Of a stretch of 64,000 nucleotides of DNA, positions 16,839 to 24,435 are shown in pieces. The position numbers were made by a program, and so were the translations under genes. Below the pieces are notes generated by a model. It worked only from the letters and a program-made list of their open reading frames with translations, did not search any database and was not told the origin of the DNA. The stretch is taken from the NCBI RefSeq assembly GCF_016907515.1, contig NZ_JAFBBY010000001.1, forward strand, positions 5,704,001 to 5,768,000. Reading direction: 5' to 3'. Position 1 is the first letter of the stretch; each line of letters starts with the position of its first letter. This stretch comes from Nocardioides nitrophenolicus (lineage in GTDB: Bacteria; Actinomycetota; Actinomycetes; Propionibacteriales; Nocardioidaceae).

Positions 16839-17383
16839 GACGGTGCCTCGACGTTCGCCATCGACGGGTCCAGCTCGACACCGGTGGCGAGATGCTCCTC
16901 GGCCTCCTTGGTCTCGCCGAGGTGCAGCAGGGCGAAGCCGAGCCGCATGTGCGCGGCGGCCAGCTTCGGGTCGACGTCGAGTGCGCGCCGGTAGAGGTCG
17001 ACCGCTCCCTCGAGGTCGCTCGCCTCCAGCAGGATGCCCTTGTTGTAGAGGGCCGGCGCGAACTCGGGTTCGGTGGCCAGCGCTGCGTCGTAGTGCGCGC
17101 CCGCGTCCTTCGTCCGGCCGGCCTTCTGGTCCAGCAGACCCAGGTTGTAGTGGGCGTAGACGTTCTCGCGATCCAGCTCGAGCACGTTCTCGAAGGTGGC
17201 CCGCGCCTTGGCGTCCTCGCCCGCCTCGAGCTGCCGCAACCCGGTGTGGACCAGCGTGTCGGCGGCCGACGGGCCCGCCGAGGACTCCGCCGCCGGGGCC
17301 GGCTTCTTCTCGTCGTCCCCGCTGCAGCCGGTGACGAGGACGAGCGTGGCGAGGGCGAGGGCGGCGAGCGTGGGGCGGGACAC
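16829..17383 (-). CDS. TPR-repeat lipoprotein
   Basis: The 184-residue lipoprotein has a signal peptide with lipobox LVTGC (Cys at about 20), a short acidic linker, and four tetratricopeptide repeats (about 43-76, 77-110, 111-144, 145-178), each with the W/L-G-Y/A-A pattern. It should be anchored outside the membrane as a protein-protein adaptor; the partner is unknown. The GTG start is supported by TAGACT seven bases upstream. The last codons were duplicated by a 16-bp repeat. Confidence 0.85.
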   Translation of the reverse strand: MSRPTLAALALATLVLVTGCSGDDEKKPAPAAESSAGPSAADTLVHTGLRQLEAGEDAKARATFENVLELDRENVYAHYNLGLLDQKAGRTKDAGAHYDAALATEPEFAPALYNKGILLEASDLEGAVDLYRRALDVDPKLAAAHMRLGFALLHLGETKEAEEHLATGVELDPSMANVEAPSYD

Positions 17384-17390
17384 GGCGGTC

Positions 17391-17396
17391 AGTCTA
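17391..17396 (-). promoter_or_regulatory. -10 box (TAGACT) sharing the upstream stop codon
   Basis: TAGACT ends seven bases before the GTG at 17383. Its TAG is the stop codon of the gene ending at 17394. Confidence 0.55.
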
Positions 17397-17924
17397 GGGA
17401 TGCGGGAGGAGTGCCTGCCGCAGGACGTCGAGCGCCGTCGGCGTCAGATCGGCGTGCAGCATGGCCACCCCGCGTCGGGCACGGCCGTGCTCGACGATGG
17501 GACGTACGACACCCAGGTCCACGTCACTCGCCAGGACCAGCAGCGCCGAGGTCCCCGGAGCCAGCGCCCGTCGCACCTCGACGAGCAGCTGCTGGTCGAT
17601 CCCCGCGCCCGCGATCCGCTCCGCCAGTGCCGAGATCGGATCAGCCGACTCCACTCCGGGACGCGCCAACAGCCGCACCAGCTCGCCCAGCACCGACATC
17701 TCAGGCGGCGATGCTCGCCGCCGAAGGACACGGACATGGGGCCGATGGCTGCCCCGCACCCAGGTCACCACGGCAGCCTCGGCGACCACCACCGCGCCCC
17801 GGCGGGCTAGCTCCTGGAACCGGATCTCCCCCGCCGTGGCTCCCAACGGGGAGTCGTAGACCCAGATCGTGAGCGACGGCGCGGCCCGCCACCGCCCGGA
17901 CGTGCAGGCGTCCCGCTCGGTCAT
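17394..17924 (-). CDS. DUF1269-like protein
   Basis: The 176-residue protein has an N-terminal beta-alpha-beta region (LTIWVYDSPLGATAGEIRFQEL, then GAVVVAEAAVVTWV) and a C-terminal IDQQLLVEVRRALAPGTSALLVLAS segment. Both resemble DUF1269 membrane proteins of unknown function. The usual hydrophobic glycine-rich middle is replaced by a non-membrane stretch (SVLGELVRLLARPG), so this may be a soluble derivative. The ATG at 17924 has a strong ribosome site (AAGGGGGG); the longer upstream frame is not needed. Confidence 0.7.
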   Translation of the reverse strand: MTERDACTSGRWRAAPSLTIWVYDSPLGATAGEIRFQELARRGAVVVAEAAVVTWVRGSHRPHVRVLRRRASPPEMSVLGELVRLLARPGVESADPISALAERIAGAGIDQQLLVEVRRALAPGTSALLVLASDVDLGVVRPIVEHGRARRGVAMLHADLTPTALDVLRQALLPHP

Positions 17925-18078
17925 CTGCCCCCCTTCCGCCGTACTTCTCCGTGGTACCCACTGCGCCGAGAACACCGACCTGACGCGAGCAGGTCGACAG
18001 CGAGGGCGGACGGCGAAGAGGCCGGCCCGCGTGCAGACGGGCCGGCCTCTCGGTCGACGACTCAGCTGACGAGCACCC

Positions 18079-18297
18079 TCAGATCCGCGGGTCGTCACGG
18101 TGGTGGACGACGGTGTCCCGGGCCTCGCGACGCCACGGCGGGGCGTAGAGCAGCGACAGCACGATGGCGAGCACCCCGGCGACGATCAGGATCGTCCCGA
18201 GGGCACCGTCGTCGACGAAGCTCAGGTCGACGGTGATCACGTCCATGACGAGGATCAGGCCGAGCACCAGCAGAACGATTCCCAGTCCGATGTACAT
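18079..18297 (-). CDS. DUF6458-type small membrane protein
   Basis: This 72-residue protein has two membrane helices (YIGLGIVLLVLGLILVM and TILIVAGVLAIVLSLLYA) joined by an acidic loop, and a charged tail with PPWRREARD. The pattern fits the actinobacterial DUF6458 family, function unknown. The start is taken at the ATG at 18297; the longer frame runs back through the terminator and tRNA and cannot be real. Confidence 0.75.
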   Translation of the reverse strand: MYIGLGIVLLVLGLILVMDVITVDLSFVDDGALGTILIVAGVLAIVLSLLYAPPWRREARDTVVHHRDDPRI

Positions 18298-18350
18298 GAC
18301 GAGGCGGTGCCCGCGCCCCGCGGAGCCATACCGCCGCGGTCGGTAAAAAG

Positions 18351-18383
18351 CGAGGAACCCCAGGTGAGACCTGGGGTTCCTCG
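18351..18383 (-). terminator. intrinsic terminator of tRNA-Leu
   Basis: Perfect 15-base arms (18351-18365 and 18369-18383) enclose a 3-base loop, followed on the minus strand by CTTTTT. It begins five bases after the tRNA 3' end and is the clearest factor-independent terminator in the window. Confidence 0.9.
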
Positions 18384-18387
18384 TCGG

Positions 18388-18473
18388 TGTCCGAGGGGGG
18401 ACTTGAACCCCCACGCCCTAATACGGGCACTAGCACCTCAAGCTAGCGCGTCTGCCAATTCCGCCACCCGGAC
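18388..18473 (-). tRNA. tRNA-Leu (anticodon GAG)
   Basis: The 86-base class II tRNA reads from GTCCGGG at its 5' end. The acceptor stem pairs with CTCGGAC, the anticodon stem-loop is CTAGC-TTGAGGT-GCTAG giving anticodon GAG, a long variable arm is present and the T loop is GTTCAAG. The discriminator is A, and CCA is not encoded. It reads CUC (and CUU) codons. Confidence 0.95.
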
Positions 18474-18485
18474 GAGTGCGGTGAA

Positions 18486-18491
18486 ACCGTA
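18486..18491 (-). promoter_or_regulatory. possible -10 box (TACGGT) of tRNA-Leu
   Basis: TACGGT on the minus strand ends 12 bases before the mature tRNA 5' end, leaving about a 5-base leader. Confidence 0.45.
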
Positions 18492-18541
18492 GCAAAGCCT
18501 GGCCGCAGACGTGGAATCGGCACCCCGATTCCGGACGCCGG

Positions 18542-19165
18542 TCACCGGGGTCGCACCAGCTCCACCACGAGGCCGCGGCCGGGCTCCGCCTCGCTCACCG
18601 CGATCCGCAGCGTGGCGGGAAGCTCGGCGGACAGCTCCTCGGCCTCGGCGTAGGAGCCGAGCTGGAGCAGGGCGGCCCCGTCGGCGTGCAGGTGGCGGTC
18701 GATCAGGCGCACGCACTCGCGGGCGCGGTCGAGACCGTCGGCACCACCGTCGATGGCCAGCACCGGGTCGGCGGGGAAGCAGCCGACGTGCTCGCTGCGC
18801 ACCCACGGCGGGTCCGCGATCACCAGGGCGAACACCTCGTCGGAGACGAAGGCGTCCAGGGCGTGGTTGCGGACCTCGACCAGGTGGCCGCGGCCGGCCG
18901 CGGCGGCGTTGCGCTCGGCGTACGCACAGGCCACCGGGTCCACGTCCACGCAGACCAGCCGGCGCTCGGTGCCGGCGACGGCGAGCAGGCCGATGTGGCC
19001 GACGCCGCTGCACAGCTCCAGCACCGGGCCCGGGGGAACGACGTCGAGCAGCTCCCGCGCCCAGGCCGACTGGGATCGGGTCCAGGCGCGCGGGGCGAGC
19101 ACCCGGTCGTCGTACGCGATGCTGAGGGAGCCGAAGGTCATGGTCCGCTCGTCCGGTCCGCCCAC
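18542..19165 (-). CDS. class I SAM-dependent methyltransferase (HemK/PrmC-like)
   Basis: The 207-residue methyltransferase has the SAM-binding loop VLELCSGVGHIGLLA, the acidic second motif VCVDVDPVACAYAERNA and the motif ADPPWV in place of the NPPY of glutamine-N5 methylases. Substrates of this subgroup are unassigned; it may modify a protein glutamine or a small molecule. The GTG at 19165 gives MGGPDERT; the ATG at 19141 is an alternative. It follows a small zinc-ribbon gene by three bases and probably shares its transcript. Confidence 0.82.
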   Translation of the reverse strand: MGGPDERTMTFGSLSIAYDDRVLAPRAWTRSQSAWARELLDVVPPGPVLELCSGVGHIGLLAVAGTERRLVCVDVDPVACAYAERNAAAAGRGHLVEVRNHALDAFVSDEVFALVIADPPWVRSEHVGCFPADPVLAIDGGADGLDRARECVRLIDRHLHADGAALLQLGSYAEAEELSAELPATLRIAVSEAEPGRGLVVELVRPR

Positions 19166-19168
19166 CGT

Positions 19169-19366
19169 TCAGCCGAGCGTCTCGCACTCGCAGCAGACGA
19201 GGCAGGTCCACCACTGGACCAGGACGGAGCCGTCGGCGGCGTGGGTGACGCTCCCACGGACGTGGTCGGTCCTCCGCGCGCAGGCCAGGCACTCCAGGCT
19301 CCGGACCTCGCTGGACTCGTCGGCGGGCGGCTCCGTGGGGCGGCCGAGAGAGGGAGGGGAGGTCAC
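19169..19366 (-). CDS. small zinc-ribbon-like protein, function unknown
   Basis: The 65-residue protein has two cysteine pairs, LECLACARR and WTCLVCCECETLG, spaced like a zinc ribbon. I know no function. It is the first gene of a short unit with the methyltransferase, and its TAGCGT box six bases upstream supports the GTG start. Confidence 0.7.
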   Translation of the reverse strand: MTSPPSLGRPTEPPADESSEVRSLECLACARRTDHVRGSVTHAADGSVLVQWWTCLVCCECETLG

Positions 19367-19372
19367 ACCACC

Positions 19373-19378
19373 ACGCTA
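19373..19378 (-). promoter_or_regulatory. -10 box (TAGCGT) of the zinc-ribbon gene
   Basis: TAGCGT lies six bases before the GTG at 19366; no ribosome site. Confidence 0.55.
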
Positions 19379-19441
19379 GGCAGCGGCGCGGCCCGCCGGT
19401 ATCCGCTGGGCGCCAGTCTCGGTGGCCGCCCAGCGAATGCC

Positions 19442-20386
19442 TCAGCCGCGGCGCAGGGTGGTGCCGGGCGTCTCGCCGTAGGTCATCCGGTAGGACTGCC
19501 CGAACCTGCCCTGGTGGGCGAAGCCCCAGCGCAGCGCGATGTCGGCGACGTTCGCCCCGTCGCCGGGCCGGGCCGCGGCGAGGTCCTTGCGGGCCCGGGC
19601 CAGGCGGACCTCACGCAGGTAGGCGGTGGGGGTGGTGTCGAGGTGACGGCGGAAGGCGAGCTGCAGGGACCGGACGCTGACGTGGGCGGCGGCCGCGATC
19701 TGCGCGGGCGACAGGTCGAGGTCGGCGTGGGCGTCGATGTAGGCGAGCGCCCGGCGTACGGCGGCGGGATGGGCGTCGCGTCCCTCGGCGCGGCTGGGGC
19801 CGGCGACGGAGGTGTTGGGGAAGGCCTCCAGCACCTGTGCGGCGAGGTAGCGCAGCCCGGTGCCGAGGACGAGCGGACTGGCAGCCGCCTCCGGGTCGGC
19901 GAGGACGGTGCGGTCGAGGTGGTCGACGGCGGCGCGCACCCGGCGTGCGGCGGCGGCGCTGACCGGTCGGTGGCCGGTGAGCCGCACACTCGTGTGTCCC
20001 GGGGCGGGCGAGGCGACACGGGCCAGTACGTCGGGATCGAGCCTGGTGACGGTGTAGGTGGCCCGGTTGATCGTCCCGGCGTAGGCCCGCTCCGGCGGCG
20101 CGAGGGTGAACAGCTCTCCCGCACCGAAGTCCTCGGCCGTTGCCCCGTCGGGGCCGTGCGCGTCGATGCTGCCTGCCTCGATGTGGCAGAGGCTGATCAT
20201 GCCGAGCGGCTCGACGTCGTAGGACATCTCGAAGCGGAGGTCCAGCCGGTCGACGCTGATCTCGGGCGCCGCGGCCCGGACGACCCGGGTCGGCGCGCTC
20301 GCGGTCGTGCTGCCGATCCGCATCGGGGCGTAGTGGGCGCTCAGGAACTCCTCGGTCTCCTCGAGACCGTCGCTCTCGAACAACAT
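19442..20386 (-). CDS. AraC family transcriptional regulator
   Basis: The 314-residue regulator has an N-terminal sensing domain of the AraC_binding_2 kind (up to about residue 170) and a C-terminal double HTH (LSPAQIAAAAHVSVRSLQLAFRRHL and VADIALRWGFAHQGRFGQSYRMTYGETP). The ATG at 20386 is preferred to the upstream GTG (20407) because GGAAGG precedes it at good spacing. It is divergent from the HesB-like gene. An inverted repeat at 20435-20450 sits where its -35 region would be, suggesting self-control. Confidence 0.88.
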   Translation of the reverse strand: MLFESDGLEETEEFLSAHYAPMRIGSTTASAPTRVVRAAAPEISVDRLDLRFEMSYDVEPLGMISLCHIEAGSIDAHGPDGATAEDFGAGELFTLAPPERAYAGTINRATYTVTRLDPDVLARVASPAPGHTSVRLTGHRPVSAAAARRVRAAVDHLDRTVLADPEAAASPLVLGTGLRYLAAQVLEAFPNTSVAGPSRAEGRDAHPAAVRRALAYIDAHADLDLSPAQIAAAAHVSVRSLQLAFRRHLDTTPTAYLREVRLARARKDLAAARPGDGANVADIALRWGFAHQGRFGQSYRMTYGETPGTTLRRG

Positions 20387-20416
20387 CCGGACCCACCTTC
20401 CGCGCACGGCTTCTCG

Positions 20417-20422
20417 ACTGTA
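20417..20422 (-). promoter_or_regulatory. possible -10 box (TACAGT) of the AraC gene
   Basis: TACAGT lies 30 bases before the ATG at 20386, leaving a short leader that holds the ribosome site. Confidence 0.4.
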
Positions 20423-20434
20423 GTACCCGGCGCC

Positions 20435-20450
20435 GACGGTCCTGACCGTC
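20435..20450. promoter_or_regulatory. inverted repeat GACGGTC-CT-GACCGTC
   Basis: Perfect 7-base arms overlap the expected -35 region of the AraC gene, in the divergent gap shared with the HesB-like gene. Confidence 0.45.
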
Positions 20451-20523
20451 CGCGCCCTTGAACCAGCGCCCGACAGATGCCACGGTGGGGAAGGTCTCTG
20501 ACCTCGAACCGAGAAGGCAAGCC

Positions 20524-20799
20524 ATGCTCACCCTCACTGAGAACGCCTGCACCATCGTCAAGCAGATGACCGACGCCCCCGACGTCCCGGACTCCGCGGG
20601 ACTGCGCATCACCCAGGCCGAGGCCGGCTTCGCCGTGTCCGCGGCCGACCAGGCCGAACCCGGAGACCAGGTCGTCGAGCAGGACGGGGCCACCGTCTAC
20701 CTCGACTCCGGCTCCGCCACCCAGCTCGACGCGATGGTGCTCGACGCCGGCATCGACGACGCCGGCACGCTGCAGTTCGGGCTGCTCGCCCAGGCCTAG
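20524..20799 (+). CDS. HesB/IscA-like protein without cluster-binding cysteines
   Basis: The 91-residue protein follows the HesB/IscA outline (MLTLTENACTIVKQM, then GLRITQAEAGFAVSAA, then TVYLDSGSATQLDAMVLD). It lacks the three conserved cysteines that bind iron-sulfur clusters in A-type carriers; the only Cys is at position 10. It is unlikely to carry a cluster in the standard way. The ATG at 20524 has GAGAAGG upstream. It lies in tandem with the LysR-effector-like gene. Such Cys-less homologues are, as I recall, frequent in actinobacteria. Confidence 0.78.
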   Translation: MLTLTENACTIVKQMTDAPDVPDSAGLRITQAEAGFAVSAADQAEPGDQVVEQDGATVYLDSGSATQLDAMVLDAGIDDAGTLQFGLLAQA

Positions 20800-20844
20800 C
20801 GCGCGGATGAGCCGCTGACGGGATCACTCTGGGATCGTGGGTGC

Positions 20845-21438
20845 ATGCAGGATCTGCGCATCGCCTTCGCTCCTGGAGTGACCCCCGACAAGTGGGCGCG
20901 GGTCTGGCGCGAGCGCCACCCGCGGATCCGGCTGCACCTGCTCCCGATCGAGGAGCACCAGCAGCGCGCCGTCCTCGACGACGGCAGCGCCGACCTCGCG
21001 CTGGTCCGGCTGCCGGTCGACCTCGAGTCACCCGCGCCGCTGCACTGCGTGCGCCTCTACGACGAGGTGCCGGTCGTCGTCGCCGGCCGGGAGCACTTCG
21101 TCGCGGCCGCCGACCCCGAGACCCCGGTTCCGCTGAGCGATCTCGCCGAGGAGCAGCTGGTGCTCCCCCATCAGTCCGGATGGACGCCCGACGTCGAGCA
21201 GCTGCCCTTCCCCGCGATGAGCGTCAAGGACGCCATCGAGGTCGCCGCGTCCGGCACCGGCATCGTGATCGTGCCGATGTCGATCGCCCGGCTGCACCAC
21301 CGCAAGGACGTGGTGCAGCGTCCGGTCGAGCTCGATCCCACCACCGTCGCCCTGGTCTGGCTGCGCGACGCCGACAGCCCGCTCCACCAGGACTTCGTGG
21401 GCGTGGTCCGCGGTCGGCGAGCGAGCAGCAGCCGCTGA
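20845..21438 (+). CDS. LysR substrate-binding-domain protein without HTH
   Basis: The 197-residue protein has the form of a LysR effector domain (LRIAFAPGVTPDKWARVWRERHP at the start, VASGTGIVIVPMSIARLHH later) but begins directly there, with no DNA-binding part and no signal peptide. It may bind a ligand or a partner regulator in the cytosol. I do not know a characterised role. It converges with the patatin-like gene, which ends four bases away. Confidence 0.75.
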   Translation: MQDLRIAFAPGVTPDKWARVWRERHPRIRLHLLPIEEHQQRAVLDDGSADLALVRLPVDLESPAPLHCVRLYDEVPVVVAGREHFVAAADPETPVPLSDLAEEQLVLPHQSGWTPDVEQLPFPAMSVKDAIEVAASGTGIVIVPMSIARLHHRKDVVQRPVELDPTTVALVWLRDADSPLHQDFVGVVRGRRASSSR

Positions 21439-21442
21439 CCGG

Positions 21443-22300
21443 TCAGGACCAGAGCGCGCCGACCCGCGCCGCGCTCGCCCGGCCCTGGTCGCGGCCCGCG
21501 CGCGCGGCGGCGGGCCGCAGCGACAGGTCCATCGCGTTGCGGCCGAACAGCTCCTCGGCCTCCGGCAGCACCGTCTCGACCCGGCTCCCTGCTGACCGCA
21601 GCCGCGCCACCTGGCTGGCGAGATGCAGCCCCCACGCGGCCGGCGCCCGTGACCGGCCGCCGAAAGGCGACAGGACGAGCACCCGCTCACAGCCCAGCGC
21701 CAGGTCGGCGTTGTCGGCGTTCGCGCGGTAGCCGCCGTCGATGTAGGACCGCTCCCCGATCCGGTACGCCGGCCCGCTGGAGCAGCTCGCCGCGACCGCG
21801 TCGACCAGGTCGACCCCACTGTGCCGGTCCAGCTCGACCGGCTCACCGGTCGCGGCGTCGACGGTGGTGACCAGCAGCTTCCGCGCGGGCCAGTGCCGGT
21901 CCGGCAGCCGGGCCGCCACCGTGCTGCGCCAACGCTCCTGCCAGGACCCGTCGCCCGCCAGCTCCAGCGCAGCCGCACCCAGCCGACGACGCAGGTCCGC
22001 GGGGTCGGTGGCTGCCGCGATGATCCGGTCGATGCGCTCCAGCTGATCCGGCACCGCACGCGCCGGCCGCGGTCGCGCGGGGCGCCGCGGCACCGGCGCC
22101 TCGAGCACCGCGTCCAGCAGCTCGGTGGCGGCCACCCCGCACAGCTGGACGGCCGTGGTCGAGCCGGCCGACGTACCGACGACCAGGCCGGCGTCCATCA
22201 CGTCGACGCCCTCCTCGAGCAGTCCGGCGACCACGCCGACCAGCCAGGCATTGCCGGTGGCGCCGCCACCGCCGAGCACGAGCGCGCGGGACCTGCTCAT
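21443..22300 (-). CDS. patatin-like phospholipase
   Basis: The 285-residue protein has the patatin oxyanion motif GGGGATG (10-16), the nucleophile elbow GTSAG (42-46) and the catalytic-dyad Asp in DGG (188-190). It should be a Ser-Asp acyl hydrolase acting on membrane lipids or acyl-CoA. The ATG overlaps the upstream nucleosidase stop (ATGA, 22297-22300), so the two are translationally coupled although their chemistry is not obviously related. Confidence 0.88.
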   Translation of the reverse strand: MSRSRALVLGGGGATGNAWLVGVVAGLLEEGVDVMDAGLVVGTSAGSTTAVQLCGVAATELLDAVLEAPVPRRPARPRPARAVPDQLERIDRIIAAATDPADLRRRLGAAALELAGDGSWQERWRSTVAARLPDRHWPARKLLVTTVDAATGEPVELDRHSGVDLVDAVAASCSSGPAYRIGERSYIDGGYRANADNADLALGCERVLVLSPFGGRSRAPAAWGLHLASQVARLRSAGSRVETVLPEAEELFGRNAMDLSLRPAAARAGRDQGRASAARVGALWS

Positions 22301-22863
22301 CCGAGATGCTCCGCCGCCCACTCCCCGAGGATCCGGGCGCTGCGGTCCACCAGGGCGGCCCACTCCCACGCGCCCTCGTCGGCGTTGTCGGAGACGTGCT
22401 TGACCAGCCGGACCGGTACGCCGAGCTCCTGGGCGACGTACGCGACGGCGTAGCCCTCCATGTCGACCAGCTGCGCCTGCTCGGCGAGCCGGGCCCGAAC
22501 GACCGGGTCGGTGACGAAGACGTCGCCGGTTGCGAGCACCGTCTCGCCCGTGCCGACGACGAGGCGCTCGCGCGGGTCGTAGCCGAGGGCCCGGATCGCG
22601 TCGGCGTTGATGTCGTGGTTGAGCACCGTACCGACCTCGTACAGGCCGTGCTCGGCGGCCAGCCCGTCGTGCAGGGCGCCGGCGGTGCCGAGGTTGACGA
22701 TCTCGAGGTCGCCGAGATCGTCGCGGACCGCCAGATGGCGCGCGAGTGCGGTGGCGGCGGCGGTCTTGCCGATCCCGGTGACCAGCACCTCGATGCCGGC
22801 GGGCACGTGGGCGACCTCGGCGCGGGTGGCGGCGACGACGAGCGGGCGGGGCACGGCGCTCAC
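22297..22863 (-). CDS. nucleosidase of the phosphorylase superfamily (MTA/SAH-nucleosidase-like)
   Basis: The 188-residue protein has a Rossmann-like core (VLVTGIGKTAAATALA, LEIVNLGTAGAL), the LVDMEGYAVAYVAQ motif containing the base/ribose-binding Met-Glu, and KHVSDNADE with the catalytic-region Asp. It should hydrolyse a purine nucleoside such as MTA, SAH or a futalosine-like compound. The GTG start lies 14 bases from the divergent galactokinase start, so the two promoters must overlap. Confidence 0.85.
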   Translation of the reverse strand: MSAVPRPLVVAATRAEVAHVPAGIEVLVTGIGKTAAATALARHLAVRDDLGDLEIVNLGTAGALHDGLAAEHGLYEVGTVLNHDINADAIRALGYDPRERLVVGTGETVLATGDVFVTDPVVRARLAEQAQLVDMEGYAVAYVAQELGVPVRLVKHVSDNADEGAWEWAALVDRSARILGEWAAEHLG

Positions 22864-22865
22864 CC

Positions 22866-22871
22866 TAGTGT
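22866..22871 (+). promoter_or_regulatory. -10 box (TAGTGT) of galactokinase
   Basis: TAGTGT lies six bases before the GTG at 22878, inside a 14-bp divergent gap. Confidence 0.55.
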
Positions 22872-22877
22872 GAGCCC

Positions 22878-23915
22878 GTGCATCCTCCTCGGCAGGCCAC
22901 GGGCGAGACCGTCGTCGCCCGCGCTCCCGGCCGGGTCAACCTGATCGGCGAGCACACCGACTACAACGGCGGGCTGTGCCTGCCGTTCGCGATCCAGCTC
23001 GCCACGACGGCCACCGTCGCCGCTCGCGCGGACGACCGGATCCGGATGAGCAGCGACCAGGCCGCGCCGGACGACCCGCACTGGCAGCGCTATGTCCATG
23101 GCGTCGTCACCGAGCTGCGCCGCGCCGGCTGGGAGCTGCCCGGGCTCGACCTCGCGCTCACCTCGACCGTGCCGCTCGGCGGCGGGCTGTCCAGCTCCGC
23201 GGCCCTGGAGTGCGCGGTCGCCACCGCGCTGGCCGGGCTGCTCGGGATCCCCCTCGACGGCGCCGGGCGGCGGGAGCTCGCCGAGATCTGCCGTCGCGCC
23301 GAGACCGACCAGGTCGGCGCGCCGACCGGCGGCATGGACCAGCTCGCCAGCATGCTCGGCTCCGCGGGCCACGCGCTGCTCATCGACTTCGCCGACGCCC
23401 GGTCGCCGGTCACCACCCCCGTACCCCTGCCCGTCGCGGCCGCCGGGCTGGTGCTCCTCGTCACCGACACCCGGGTGCGCCACGTGCTCGCGGACGGGGA
23501 CGGCGGCTACGCCCAGCGCCGGCGGGAGTGCGCGGCCGGTGACCGACGCCGGCTGCGCCACGTCGCCTCCGAGAACGACCGGGTCCGCGCCGCGGTCGCC
23601 GCCATCGGCGCCCAGGACTGGCCTGGCCTCGGCAGCCTGATGACGGCCTCCCACGCCTCGCTGCGCGACGACTACGAGGTGTCCGTGGCGCAGCTCGACC
23701 TGGTCGTCGAGACCGCCGTCGGCGAGGGTGCGCTCGGCTCGCGGCTGACCGGCGGCGGGTTCGGCGGGTGCACCATCACCCTGGTCGCGGCCGAGCGGGC
23801 CGCCGCCGTACGCACCGCGGTCGACAGCGCCTTCCACGACCGAGGCTGGTCCGCCCCCGCCCACCACCTCGTCGAGCCCGGGCCGGGTGCGGCGCTGCTC
23901 AGCGCTGCGGGATGA
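22878..23915 (+). CDS. galK: galactokinase
   Basis: This GHMP kinase of 345 residues contains the galactokinase signature GRVNLIGEHTDYN (18-30), the ATP loop PLGGGLSSSAA (99-109), the GAPTGGMDQ segment with the catalytic Asp and the C-terminal LTGGGFGGCTI motif. It phosphorylates galactose to galactose-1-phosphate (Leloir pathway). No other gal gene is adjacent. The GTG start fits the TAGTGT box. Its 3' end overlaps the opposite-strand AhpD-like gene by 17 bases. Confidence 0.95.
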   Translation: MHPPRQATGETVVARAPGRVNLIGEHTDYNGGLCLPFAIQLATTATVAARADDRIRMSSDQAAPDDPHWQRYVHGVVTELRRAGWELPGLDLALTSTVPLGGGLSSSAALECAVATALAGLLGIPLDGAGRRELAEICRRAETDQVGAPTGGMDQLASMLGSAGHALLIDFADARSPVTTPVPLPVAAAGLVLLVTDTRVRHVLADGDGGYAQRRRECAAGDRRRLRHVASENDRVRAAVAAIGAQDWPGLGSLMTASHASLRDDYEVSVAQLDLVVETAVGEGALGSRLTGGGFGGCTITLVAAERAAAVRTAVDSAFHDRGWSAPAHHLVEPGPGAALLSAAG

Positions 23916-24435
23916 GGCAGAAGGCGCCGTCGGAGAAGCCGGCGGGCCGTACTCCGAGCGCCTGGTTGAGCCGGGCGCGCTGGTTCTCCCAGGCGACCTC
24001 GGCCGCGAGCTCGGTGAGCTGAGCGCCACTGAACCGGGCCTCGAGCCGGGCCCGCAGCTCGTCGGGTACGACGGCGGGCGACGCGCTGATCGCCGCCGCG
24101 AAGGCCACGACCAGCTGCTCGTCGTCGGTGAGGGCCGGGTTGCCGTCGGGCTCCAGCAGCGCGACCAGCTTGTCCTCCGGCACGCCCTCGCTGCGCGCGA
24201 GCGCCGCCCCGATGTCGAGGCAGAACTCGCAGTTGACGACCATCGCGGCCTTCGCCGTGGCCAGGGTCTTGAGGTGGGCGGGCAGCCGACCCATCAGCAG
24301 CAGCGACGTCTCGTAGGTGCCTTGCGCGACCAAGAGCTGCGGGCGGCGTACCAACCGGCCGGCGAGGTCGCCGCGGTTGCGCTTGGCGGAGGCGAGGACA
24401 CGCACGTGGACCCAGATCCGCTCGAGGATGCTCAT
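23899..24435 (-). CDS. carboxymuconolactone decarboxylase/AhpD-like protein
   Basis: The 178-residue protein has the AhpD-type redox motif CEFC (69-72) on the conserved helix (KAAMVVNCEFCLDIGAALA) and an EDKLVALLE stretch. Members reduce peroxides or act as thiol redox partners. It is the last of three overlapped genes: ECF sigma factor, membrane protein, this gene. The ATGA overlap at 24432-24435 implies coupling, and the enzyme may be the output of that sigma system. Confidence 0.88.
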   Translation of the reverse strand: MSILERIWVHVRVLASAKRNRGDLAGRLVRRPQLLVAQGTYETSLLLMGRLPAHLKTLATAKAAMVVNCEFCLDIGAALARSEGVPEDKLVALLEPDGNPALTDDEQLVVAFAAAISASPAVVPDELRARLEARFSGAQLTELAAEVAWENQRARLNQALGVRPAGFSDGAFCLIPQR

